Source of the DNA: Owenia fusiformis
Taxonomy: Eukaryota; Annelida; Polychaeta; Sabellida; Oweniidae
Direction: 5' to 3'
NCBI GenBank assembly: GCA_903813345.2
Contig: CAIIXF020000011.1
Location: 13,251,754 to 13,315,753 of the forward strand
DNA: 64,000 nucleotides
Program-made: the position numbers and the translations under genes
Part shown: in pieces, positions 11,530 through 23,300 of the stretch
How positions within the stretch are numbered: position 1 is the first letter of the stretch
Layout of the letters: each line of letters begins with the position of its first letter
Notes under the pieces: model-generated
The model's database searches: none
Seen by the model: the letters and a program-made list of their open reading frames with translations, nothing else
Told to the model about the DNA's origin: nothing

Positions 11530-11789
11530 AGAGAACAAATATAGATGGCGGGACTGATCAAACTATTTTTTCGTCCAATCAAAATGAATTCTGCTATTCA
11601 CTGCGTAAATTTTCTATTGCTAAAATTTGTTGTTGATTTTTGATGAAGGAATAAAAGAAGAATTGATGGCTTCATCGAATCTTTATCTTATTTGTACCAA
11701 ACTATAAGAAGGAAACTGTAACCAGCGACATTTCTTCCAATTTTCCAGGAGTAAGCTTCAATCAAAGCCCAGCATTCTTGGATTGAAAG
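11530..11789 (+). other. Candidate 5' non-coding exon of the tubby gene
   Basis: The first coding exon starts at an acceptor, so a 5' exon must exist upstream. Here a CRE/X-box-like cluster is followed about 260 bases later by a good donor, TTGAAAG|GTAAGAAAA (gt at 11790). The start is a guess. The next best candidate ends at 15092. Confidence 0.25.
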
Positions 11790-11908
11790 GTAAGAAAAAT
11801 TCCAAAATGGCGTTTCCTTTCCCCAAATCTCACTTTCTGATCAACTCAAAAGTGATTTAGCCTACTTCGCTGCAATCATATGCACTCAGTGCTGCAGCTT
11901 ACTAGATA

Positions 11909-12741
11909 CAGTCAAATTTTTTATTCTGTCAATCAGTTCATATGGTTAGAATAAGGAAAGAATGTGATGTAACCACGTGTCTACTTACTAGCTTGTTCTA
12001 TGTCTTCCATCGGACTAGGTTACATCATGGAACGCAGCCAAACACGACAATGAAGCCAGTATTCTGAGGTTATAAAATCTAAATCTAAATAATTTCCCAT
12101 TTGCAGCCCCTTGGAGATTTCCGGAATTGAACAAAGTAGCGAACGTTCCGATCTTTCAACTTTAGTTCGTTGTTTTTTCACCACCTTATGTGTACTGTTT
12201 TCATTTAGGAGGCGGTCTTATTTGAATGCATCATTACAGGTCTTTATGAATCAATAGATCAATAAACAGCTCTAAAAATACAATTTAGCAGTTTCTTTCA
12301 CTGCGTACTGCGCATGTTAGGCACGAAAACAATTTAGCAGTTTCGTTCGTTGCGTAATTGGGCCTTCTATAATCAGTAGCAAATGCTCGGAAAACATTTT
12401 CAAAAATATTTACTTCCGATTTCCTTGAAGACATGATTGGGTGACACGTCATTGACATGTGATTAAGTCACATGATCGATACAGTAACTAGTCACGTGAT
12501 CAGACATGTGTCACGTGTCAGTCACGTGAGCTTGCAAAATGGACGATCTAAATTTCCAAAAATTCGGCTAAGATCAAGATAGATATGCGGTTGCCTTCAG
12601 CGTCCTGTTCGGCTGCGTTCCACGATGTAACCTAGTCCGATGGATGACATAGAACAAGCCGGTAAGTAGACACGTGGTTACATCACATTCTTTCCTTATT
12701 CTAACCATATGAACTGATTGACAGAATAAAAAATTTGATTG
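11909..12741. mobile_element. 833-bp TA-flanked foldback element
   Basis: CAGTCAAATTTTTTATTCTG at 11909 is mirrored at 12722-12741, with TA at 11907-11908 and 12742-12743. Inverted arms of about 150 bases include GTGATGTAACCACGTG and TCCATCGGACTAGGTTACAT. The interior (12,430-12,530) has several CACGTG and CACATG motifs. No transposase. Confidence 0.75.
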
Positions 12742-13196
12742 TAACTTGGAATTTTCATTATTTGATGAGATATATCTAAAATTAACTTTCTGTACGTAAG
12801 CATATTTCCATGGGCTTTCCATTTGCTATTGAACATCATAATAAATATTTCCCAACAGAACATTCATGTCAGTTGGCCCATGCCACTTTTAAATACAATA
12901 CAGCTTCAGGACCATGACCACTGTAGGCTAGAGCAAAAAGGTATAACATCAATGCCATTTCGTTTCATTTTGGAGTAACTTTGGCGTAATGTCGGTCAAT
13001 AGCACTTGCGCTAATGTTTATTGTACAAAAAATATCCGATTTGAAATAAATATTGATATGATGGGATAACTTCGATACCTTGTTTATTTTTCTAATTTCT
13101 GATCTGGGCGTGGGGGGCACACAGGGTGCTCATACACAAGGTTGCTCACAAACACAAAATCCTGGATCTGCCCCTGAAAATACAAGCAATATACAT
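12742..13196. other. No gene recognised
   Basis: AT-rich DNA. The stretch around 13100-13170 (GATCTGGGCG and CCTGGATCTGCCCC) resembles transposon edges but has no partner. Confidence 0.4.
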
Positions 13197-13223
13197 ATTC
13201 ATTCCGAGTAACATATTCATTCC

Positions 13224-14077
13224 TAACCAAACCCGTCTGGCCCAGTTATCTACTCTCGATATCGTAGGCCAGACTCGATCCAATGCAAAAAATTTACTCC
13301 GGAAAAAACACACTGGTTTTTCAATGTATAATACGTGCTGATAAATGAATAAACATCATAAAAATCACTTACGTGTTTGTTCCTTGTATCAAACTTTGTA
13401 TTTATATTAGGTTTCCATCGCTGGATGACGGCTAATAAATAAGAACGAAACGTCTAAACGCAGCAAAAAGAAAAATTCTTCTGCAATCTGTTCGTGATCT
13501 CGTAGAATATCGAGAAGAGAAGTCTCGGCTGCTTATTTCGTTCAGTACTACATTCCGTCAGTTCAACAAATTGAAAAATCATATTTAATGTCCACCATAT
13601 TTCTTTCCAGTTTAAATACAACACAGACACGTCTGTTTTATAAAGTAATCTACGTTTTGATAACAAATTGCTGAACAAATCGTAATATTTGGAATGTATT
13701 GATACCCGGATAATGTATTTTCGTTCCATGAAAGTTTAAGAATTATCGCGTCACACTCGTGTTACGTCACATCACGTGACTTTATTCGGTGCGGAGAACT
13801 GACGAAATATTGACAAAATGTTGTGCCCATTTCAACATCAATATAACAAACAAAACACCACATTTACGCGTAAGTTATGTTCTCTTTATTTCAAATAAAT
13901 ACTTGGGTTTACATGGTACCCGATGTTTTGGTTGGATGGCTAATAGGGAATGAATAATAAGTGATGATTCAGTGACATGTTTTTTCCGGAGTAAATCCCC
14001 CCTTTTTAGCATTGGACCTCGTCTGGCCCAGATCTACGACGTCAGGAGTAGATAACTGGGCCAGACGGGTTTGGTTA
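13224..14077. mobile_element. 854-bp TIR element with perfect 9-bp target duplication
   Basis: TAACCAAACCCGTCTGGCCC at the left and its complement at the right. ATTCATTCC (13215-13223) is repeated exactly at 14078-14086. TIRs extend about 100 bases with substitutions (TTTACTCCGGAAAAAACA in both). An open frame on the minus strand inside (13454-13729) shows no known domain. Probably the same broad superfamily as the other 9-bp elements. Confidence 0.85.
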
Positions 14078-15745
14078 ATTCATTCCGAGTAACATGGCTA
14101 TTGTGAATGTAATCATTACTAGTCATTTTTGATTTTACTTCTCTGCATATGACAACATATAAAAATATGGTATGACTCAGCGTGAGCCACTAAATTATTT
14201 TTATTTTTCACTGCATTCTAGTGGTTAAATTAGTCAGGATCACATTCTTCAGCATGTGATCCTGAGCTTAAAGAAATATACCACAAGGAAACAATGCATC
14301 ACCGACAAGGCAACTAATTTAACCTTGTGTAAAGTTTCCTTTGTTTTTCCTGTGTAGATGATTTACTGTTAATCATTTGATTAAAATGTAAAGGTAGCAC
14401 TTTCCGACCTCAGTTGATATCAATTTATAAAGTATTTTTAACTACATAGTTGTTAATTTGGAATGAAAAAGGAGGATTGGTTGCCAGGGTCTCAAATTGA
14501 TATTTAACCTTGATCTTGATCAATTGGAAATAAGACCAAAACGTGCAATTCAAATTTTGAAGTGTAAAAATGGTGGATGTTTTGATTTTGAATTTTGTAA
14601 TCATGACATGACTAAATAATAATAAGGTCAAGGTCATAGCACCATACATGTATATGTAGGGGGTGGGGAGGGGGGGGAGATTTCCCAAAGATCACCTTTC
14701 ATATTGGCACGTTTCATAACTAATTTTATAAACAGGCCTCATTTGCCATTGAAATGGATCTCTGAATGCTGCTTGTGTTTTATGAGTATTCTCTGAAAGT
14801 TTGGAATGATTTCAAATTTTACTTTGCGCATGCGCGGCACTGAGAAAGCATATGCTCATGATTGTTCACGTGATCACATCCTATAATTTGATTGGAGATT
14901 GTATAATGGGGAATCCCCAAATAGAATAGACTATGAAAGAATTACAGGAGCTACTCACTTCTTCTGATGTATATGGCAATAATATCGATGTTGCACTCTC
15001 GGAGCCGAATATCCTTGAAATTTTGCACTCATATTAGAAAATGGCTGAAAATAAATTTTCTACATCTTGATGACGTTTCCTTAATACCTCCAGTGAGTTT
15101 GTGTTTATCACAATGTTGACCACTGAACGAGGTACTAAAATAATGTGTTTGTTGGATTTTTGGAAGATTATTCTATATACCAAACATGAAAGAGGCTCTT
15201 TCAAAAGTAAAGAGAAAAAATATTATATTCGTATATTATGTTTTTTATAAAAATCAATTGAGTAGTGCTGATTCATATCAACTCGATTAAAACAATTCTT
15301 AACATGGTTAAAGAATATTATTATTGAATAACACTAACGATTCTGTCACATAACATGCAAAAACTTGTTTAGTGGAATTTTTTTACCAATTTTTGCAAAC
15401 GTATATATTTGAACATGTAATAATAATGCAATTTCAAAACTCAGTGGTCTTTTTTTCACAGTGTTAGTGTTCAATTCCTGTTTGGCATTATATCACCAAT
15501 AAATGTTTTATCTCCATCTACATTTTCTGTATCAATTATTCCACTTAAGCAAATGAGGTCATTGTGATCCAAGCACATTCATTGATTGGTATATTGCCTT
15601 GGAATAATAACATCTCAGTGTGGACAGGAAGATCTCAGTTGTGATTGTATCAAACAAAAAAAGACTTAAGCAGCAACTGAGATCAATGTATTGTTCCCTT
15701 TGTTCTCAAAAATTGTTATGTATATTGAGTTGTGGTGATTACTAC
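14078..15745. other. Upstream region of tubby gene; no protein gene recognised
   Basis: Contains a short inverted repeat at about 14222-14330 (GGTTAAATTAGT with AGGATCACA...TGTGATCCT), the NRF1/E-box cluster described separately, and AT-rich DNA. Nothing else supported. Confidence 0.5.
14825..14895 (+). promoter_or_regulatory. NRF1 palindrome, CACGTG E-box and inverted CCAAT box
   Basis: TGCGCATGCGC (14825-14835) is a perfect NRF1 palindrome. CACGTG lies at 14867-14872 and GATTGG (inverted CCAAT) at 14890-14895. This spacing resembles a CpG-type animal promoter. A donor-like CCTCCA|GTGAGTTTG follows at 15093. It could be an alternative tubby promoter 1.6 kb before the first coding exon. Motif-based inference only. 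Confidence 0.3.
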
Positions 15746-16403
15746 TAGGGGTCTCGCGATTGCTCGGATTTGCTCGAGCAGGATACTCATCTTGAATATC
15801 GCTTAGAATCCTGTATCGTTTTTATCTTCCAAAAACAGCAAAATCATGTTCAAAAGCACCTTAAATACCGTAATGAAATTTTATATTTTTCCATTTTGTT
15901 ATTTACCTAGCGCAATCCGGCTTAGAATGTACTTCTGGTTGGATAAAAAACCTAGGAGAATAAAATTCTTGAAAGAACAAAGGTATTGGAGCATTTTATA
16001 ACCTAATTTTCGCCAAAGACAGATTTCCATGTAATTTAGTGACAACGACCTGACAATATAGACAAGCTCATGTTTCTAAAAACAAATAATATGAAGTAAT
16101 TCATGTTTTAGCTTAGTCTACATTGTTTGTTAGTACTTAGACTTGCCTTCAGAGTGATTATCAGATGAACCATGGATTATATATTTGTGGAATGTTGACA
16201 CAAGTAGACATTAGCTTTAGGGCATTCGTACTGTTTCTCGAGTTCAAAGTTTAGCGCTTGGCACATTTGGCATGTTGATGTCTTGTTTACCCACATGTTC
16301 TCATAAAACAAATTTTATATGTTATGCACTTAGATTGCTCGTATCGCGAGGTAAATATCGTTGCTCGTATCGAAATTGATGATGATGTTTCGTGGGACCC
16401 CTA
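15746..16403. mobile_element. hAT-like non-autonomous element, 658 bp
   Basis: TAGGGGTCTCGCGA at the left and TCGTGGGACCCCTA at the right form short TIRs. ATTACTAC (15738-15745) and ATTATTAC (16404-16411) are an 8-bp duplication with one change. TIR sequence and 8-bp duplication fit hAT. Subterminal TTGCTCG repeats lie at both ends. No transposase. Confidence 0.75.
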
Positions 16404-16699
16404 ATTATTACCAGTTTGGATCAACTTTCTACACCACTCAATTTGAGAAAAATTGTGAACACAGCTCACTGTTTTTGCTTTTTGTCATCTTTTTGATCAA
16501 CTTTCTGTTCCGTACTATCCCATTCCACCCACTAAATCTATACTTCCCAAAACCAGAAAACCAAACTTTTTTGCGTTTGAAATGATTATGCAAATCATTG
16601 AAATTCTGTACATCTTAAATAACTGCTAAATATCCAGTTACTCTACTGCTCAACAGTCTTGATAGTATTGTAATGAATATATTTTCTCTGTACTTTCAG

Positions 16700-16742
16700 G
16701 CACTGAAATGTCTTCTGGGTGGCTAGGAGGGCCCCCTGGCAG
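16700..16742 (+). CDS. TUB: Tubby gene, first coding exon (start codon 16708)
   Basis: Acceptor tactttcag precedes 16700 and the donor gtaagttg follows 16742. The exon encodes [11 protein letters not shown] plus two bases of a split serine codon. The first 8 bases are 5' UTR if the ATG at 16708 is used. No in-frame stop lies between the acceptor and this ATG, so a start in an upstream exon cannot be excluded. Confidence 0.8.
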
Positions 16743-19700
16743 GTAAGTTGTAACCCACTTATCTTCACATATTCAAACAAGTGGACTCAGTTCACCTACT
16801 CAAGATGATGTAAAGATGTTTGATACTTTCTGATAAAACAATTTTGTACCTACAAATGAGAAATATTATGAAAATAAGACTAGATATATTTTGACCAATT
16901 TTGGTCTGAATTGTGGAAATGAGAAATTTGTACCAACTTGTGAAAAATCTGGAGAGAACATATGTGATACCTAGAAGATCAATAAGCTTTAAGGACCTGA
17001 GGTACATCATGTACCGTACATGTATATCCATTCCATCATTTCTGCCTCAATATGACTAATAACTTATTGTCAATACTTTGATTAAATATATGGGGAATAA
17101 AAGATATTGATTTGGTTGAAACACAACAGATCGAAATGGACTTTATTGACAAATTCCTCAAGGACTGCTAATAGATCTCTTAAAATGCTGTAGGTTATTC
17201 TACGTTGACATATGAATGTTACATGAAAAATCGTTAAAGATAGATCACATTGATATCGTCCAAAAACCAAACTTATTGAATATCCTCGTATGAATTATGA
17301 ACAGGACTGTGAATAAGAAATAATTATAAAATTAGGAGGTTATTAGCAGAAAATTATTAAGAATTCCTGAATTGATTGTTGTAATCTTGATCAATAGTAC
17401 ATTAAAACCTATCTAAGTGGAATACCTTTGGTACCTCTAAAAAGTGTTTTACTTGGGAGGTGTTCCACTCATAGAGCTTAATTTAAAATTATTTGGTCTT
17501 GAGAATCACAAAACTGTTCCATTTACGGATGTGTTCTACTTCTAGAGGTGTTTAACTTTACAGGTTTCCCTGAAATAGAACAATTTATACTCCTAGAAAA
17601 TTTTGATTTTGATTTCAAGAATTTCCAAAAATTGAAGAATTTCAAAGAATTTTAGAGGACTTGTGAATCTTCAGCTATATGCCTCGGGAATGCTTCAGAA
17701 ATGTACCAAGATTAACAATGAATCAAGTTTTATAAGATCGACCTTTTGAATAGGAATGAATACCCCAGTGATTTATCATCTACATGGACATGATTCCTCA
17801 AACTTTTTTTTTAGATTAGATAGCTGATGTGACTCTTTTGATTTGACTGTATCAACGATTTCCATTCAAAGATTTTTAACTTGCTTATAAATATGTGAAA
17901 CTGTCAGACTAAATCATCATTGAAACAAAGTTAAAAAACTTTCAAAGTTATTTTTTCTTTTAAACATCACACTAAGGTTAAATCAAAATCCACATGTCAA
18001 CCAGATCATGTAGTTTCATGACTGGAGTTTTATATTAATCCATTTGGAAATATTCTCTAAATCAAGAAATGAAATGAATTTTTCAGTTTTTCCAATGTTG
18101 TAAATGATATATTTAGCCTACCAACACACATGCTACCATCTATTTATTATCCATTTATATAGCAAATGGTTAATTAAAATTGCTAAATCACTCACGCAAG
18201 CTTGTAATTTAGACTGGTTTCATGCAGGTTGGATTCATTACGATTATATAGGATTATATCAGGGGTATACCTAGATTGAATCAGGGTGTAATTTAGTTTG
18301 ATTGGAGCAAGTGAATGATGTAGTATTTAATGAGTTTTTTAATGAGAACAATAAGCCCTACAAAATACATGTTTTCAACAAAAATTGCTCATCTAAGCAC
18401 ACTTACATGCACATAATTATTTTGCAGGGCCGTCAGATGGGGGGGTGCGATGGGTGCGACCCGCCCCCCTTTGACACCCCCAAAAAATTTTTAAAAAAAA
18501 TTTTTAATTTTTTTTTGAAAAATATTTTTTTTGGTAATTTTTTTTCATCGTCTCATACACTTTTAAAGTGCCCAGAAAGCACCAAATAGCATCTTAAAAT
18601 TGTAAAATTTCCTAGAGGGAGTAGGCCATCCCTCACACCCCCCTCAATGCAATGGAAAAGTTCTGAATTTATTTTATGTATTGTAGACACTTTTAAAGTG
18701 CCCAAGTGCCAAGACATCATCACATAGCTCCTTGATATAGTAAACGGTTCTGGGGGACTAACACTTGCTCCCCCTCGGGATCCCCACCCCTCCCCACCTC
18801 CCCCTCTGGCACCCCGCCCCCCTTGACACCCCTCCAAAAAAATTTAAAATTGTAAAATTTTCTAGGGGGAGTGGGCCATCCCTCACACCCAAAACAAAAC
18901 AATTGAAAAGTTTAGAATTTATTTTATGTATCATCTCAGACACATGTAAAGTGCCCAGACATCATCAAATAGCTCCTTGATATAGTCAATGATTCTGGGA
19001 GACTAACACTAACTCGCCCTCTTGCATCCCCACCCCACCTCCCCCTTCCCCCTTAACATCCCCCAAAATATTGTGATTTTTTTCATATTTTTTATTGAGT
19101 CATTCACTTCGAAAGTGCCCAGAAAGCATCAAATAACATCTTAAAATTGTAAAATTTTCCAGGGAAGTAGGCCACCCCTCACATCCCCCACAAAACAATT
19201 GACAAAAATTCTGAATTTATTTCATGCATTGTCTCAGACACTTTTAAAGTGCCCAGACATCATCAAATGGCACCTTGATATGGTCAATGTTTCTGGGGGG
19301 CAGATATGGGGGACAAACACTTGCTCCCCCTCTGGCACCCTAATCCCACCTCCCCCTCTGGCTCCCCCCTTTAACAACCCCCCAAAATTGAAAAAATGTA
19401 ATTGTTTTTTATTGATTGAGTCATACACTTAAAGGGTGCCCAAAAGCACCAAATATCATCTTAAAATTGTAAAATTTCCTAGAAGAGTTGGCCACCCCTC
19501 ACATCTCCTACCAAACAATAGAGAAAATTCTGAATTTCATGTATTATCTCAGACATTTTTAAAGTGCCCAGACATCATCAAATGGCACCTTGATATGGTC
19601 AATGTTTCTTGGGGACAAACCTTTGCTCCCCCTCTGGCACTCCATCCCACTTCACCCTCTCATTCTCTTTGATACCCCCAAAAAGAGTTTGAAGAAAAAT

Positions 19701-20259
19701 TCACATTTTTTTATCGACTCATTCACGTTAAAATTGCCCAGAAAGCACCAAATAAGATCTCAAAAGTGTAAAATTTTCTAGGGGGAGTGGGTCACTCCTC
19801 ACAAGTTTGGAAGTTGCATTTGTTAATTTTAAACACTTTAAAAGTGCCTAGAAGTCAACAAGTGACATTATGAAATCATAAAAATTTCTGGCAGCGCACC
19901 CCAAAAACTAAAGTATTTTTTTTACTCAAACACATTAAAAGTGCTCAGAATTAACCAGAGAGCATCTTGAATTCCTTGCTGCCCCCCTCGCTCCCCTAAG
20001 AAGAAAATGATTGAAACAATCTGAATTTCTTATAAATAGATTCTATTTCAATTAAAATACCTTGAAAGGGTCCAGAAATCACTGAATGTGATCTTGAACT
20101 GGTAAAAGTTCTCGGGATTTATGCCCTTGGAGTACACCCTCCCCCTATTACAGCGTTTCTCCAAATTGCTCATACAATATTTAGTCTAAAAACAATATGA
20201 AAACAATACTGTAAGATACTACAAAATAAGCTGAGTGGCCCCAATATAGGGAGTAACTG

Positions 20260-20308
<49 letters not shown>

Positions 20309-23300
20309 CTGACCCCCCCCCCCTTTGACTTCCGCAATTTGATTTACGGGGCAAAAAATTGACAACTTTATTTTCTCTTTAGTTAAAACCGCACCCCCCT
20401 TGGAGAAAAGTGTCTTACGGGCCTGTTTTGAAAGACATCACGGCTTGTTGCAATAGAACTCCTGTGGCACTGAGCGACTAGCCAGTGCGGTTGTGCTAGA
20501 CAAGGTTACAAGGCAGTGTAACTGCGCTTGGATGAGCTTTTTTATTTGTTGAAAATACGTGACCATGTAATTTTCACCACAGGGTTTCTTGTTCTTTTTC
20601 ATGGTACCCAGAGAGAAATTTCATTAAATATTATGTAATTCACTTGCTCTGCAGTCATGCAAAAATACCTTTTTTTTCAAATAAACATCAACGATGTGAT
20701 GTGATGTGATGAATCTCTAAGTGATATCATGAGTGGTACTATTAGATACCACCTCTCAACCTCTCACTAAGATGGACTTTAAAAAGAATCCCAAAAGATT
20801 TGCGCCAAATTTTCTAAAAAAAAGATCTTGAGTTTTCTTCAAGGAAGCAGGAGAAGTGGTTCTATTTTTTGCATGTAATTTTAATTTTCTGATATACCGC
20901 TTGTCAAACCATTTGTGCTGTTATGCAGTAATTTATGATTAACGGGATGCAGTATTGTCTATTGTTTATATGATATTGTCATAGTTACATACTGAACTAA
21001 ACTAAGAATGTAATGCAGAATACAATCAGGCTCAGAATTTCTCACAACAATAATCACACGTTTTGAATTACTCTGACATGCTTTGTACAGTGTACATGTT
21101 AAAGTATTAACAATTGTTTAAGAATGTATACCTCAACATCTTGTTGATCTTCATTCCTGGATGTCCTGGATCTGGAAAAACATCAAAAAGTCACTCCTTT
21201 TCTTGATTTATCAAAATGTAGAACTTTCTGTTGTTGATGTAAAACCTTAATGTTGTAGATATTTTAATATTTTGTCAATGGGGATTTAGCCGTACCTTTT
21301 CCCGAAATGAAAAAATCTTGGCTTATTGAAACAAATAAAAAAAAACTGTATAAATCAAAATATTTTAAGTATATAAAAATACACAGAATTCAGTGTTATC
21401 ATATAGAAAAAATGTAAGTCCTTAGTTGTTCAAATTTCATTAAAAAAAGACTTGAGCTATAGATTTCTATAGCTATAGTATTGTGGGCTAAAAAGTTATC
21501 AGGAAAAAGAGAGGTGACTTGTTGTGTCCCAGCTACAAAATAATAGACTCTGCAGATTGATATTGGTACTTTTCCAGCTTGACCCTCGCAAAAAGTTTCA
21601 TTGAATATATCAATGTTCATTTAGTTATTTTGTATCTTTTAGATGATTTTGTAGAAAACAATTTGCAATGAAGTGAAAAGAATTGAAGCCGAAGACTCAA
21701 TGCATTGTATGATGACCATTCCTTTAGGATGTTGTTTCCTAAAATCAACACTCAATGCTCCGTATCTCGTGCAAATTTTGGAAAGCAACAGCATCAAGGA
21801 ATGGTCATTCCACATTGCACTGATTCCAGGGCTTAAATCCTTAAATCATAGTGCAGAAATGACTGGGAAAGCCTAATTGGCTCAGAGGTGGCAATTTTCC
21901 TCTGGCATGAGTTTGATGAATAAGCTGTAACTCTAATTACAGAATAATAACCAAGAGTTATTGCTTATCTTCATCAGTGATAAACCAAATGCAGGATGAA
22001 ATTGAACATAGTTATATCATATACTAACCTCTGAGTGCAAATTACAATCTGAGGCTTATATAATAATGCATGTTATATTGCAGTGTGCCAGATGATGACG
22101 CACCTCCACAGTCACAAAGTGTCAGGCAACAAAAGCTAGAGGCTCAGGTAAGTACAAATTTAGATTCTGATTTGCTATATTGATCTTTCTTTAGAGGTTT
22201 CATATTCCTATTCTCTTTAAACCTGCACATCGCCCCAAAACGCAATATTTTGAATTATATTGTTTTTACATTTTCAAGCTCTAATATAAAGTTTATGTAA
22301 ATAAAAAATGTTTTTTTCTGCGTAATATCAAAGAACAATCATTTAGTTAAAAAAAATAAAAAAGTAAGTGCTAGACCACCGTGTTATTATGAATAGTGGA
22401 TGTAATTAAATGCTACTTATTTTGAATGCTATGATTCGGAAGTGACGTCACGTTCTTCATTTAGAAACCTTTCCAAAATCATATTGTCGGCACCGATCGA
22501 AGCAATTCAATGAAAAATCTTTGAAATGACACATTTATCGTAAGTATTTCTACACAAGATTTGCCCCATTTGTTCATCATTCTATAAGCTTTCATTAAGC
22601 TCAAAATGATAAAGTTCACCCCCGAAACAACCCAAGATTACGTTTCGGGGCAAAGTCCAGCTTTAAATTTCCCATTATTGTTTTCTCCTTGAATTTTTGT
22701 TCTCGCTTGGATTCACATTCTTGTTCTCTTCCTTGAATTCATCATCGTTGTTCTCTCCTTTGATTTTCTATTTTTGTTCTCAACTAGGATTTGCCATTTT
22801 TATTTTTTGATATAATGATCATATTAAACAAGAAATGAAAAGGTTCCTGTGATCTGAGATCTGACCATCAATAGTCAAGTAAAGATCTGCTGTAGAGTGA
22901 TTGTGATATGATATATGATATGATATGATATATACAGGCTCTGAGTTTGACTCTGATTCAGGCAAAACTGGTTAACTTGTTTCATTAACTCAATCAGAGT
23001 GTTTGCCTGGGTCATTTGTTTGATTTGAACACCTACAAAAGGCTGTGGTGTATGCCTGTATGTCTGTGTACTGTTGCACATGCAAGAATACAGAACTCCT
23101 TCAAATTGGGGTGACTGATCATTCTTTCATGCTGACATAGATAAAAAAAATGTGGGCCCCTAAATCCCCAAATTGAGCCCAATATTTGGAAAAATTAAGG
23201 CCCATTTCTGATAATTTGGCCTAATAAGGCCCCAAAGAGCCCAGTAATACCCAAAAAGGCCTCACATTTTTTCTGGACCCGCCCAAGGTCTGCCAGTGAT

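Noticed and set aside
13454-13729. 91-codon minus-strand open frame as a gene
   Set aside because: It lies entirely within the 854-bp TIR element, has no recognisable domain, and such length is expected by chance in AT-rich DNA.
18553-18980. Gly-rich and Pro-rich overlapping frames as small proteins
   Set aside because: They translate the tandem C-rich units of the 2-kb element on both strands.
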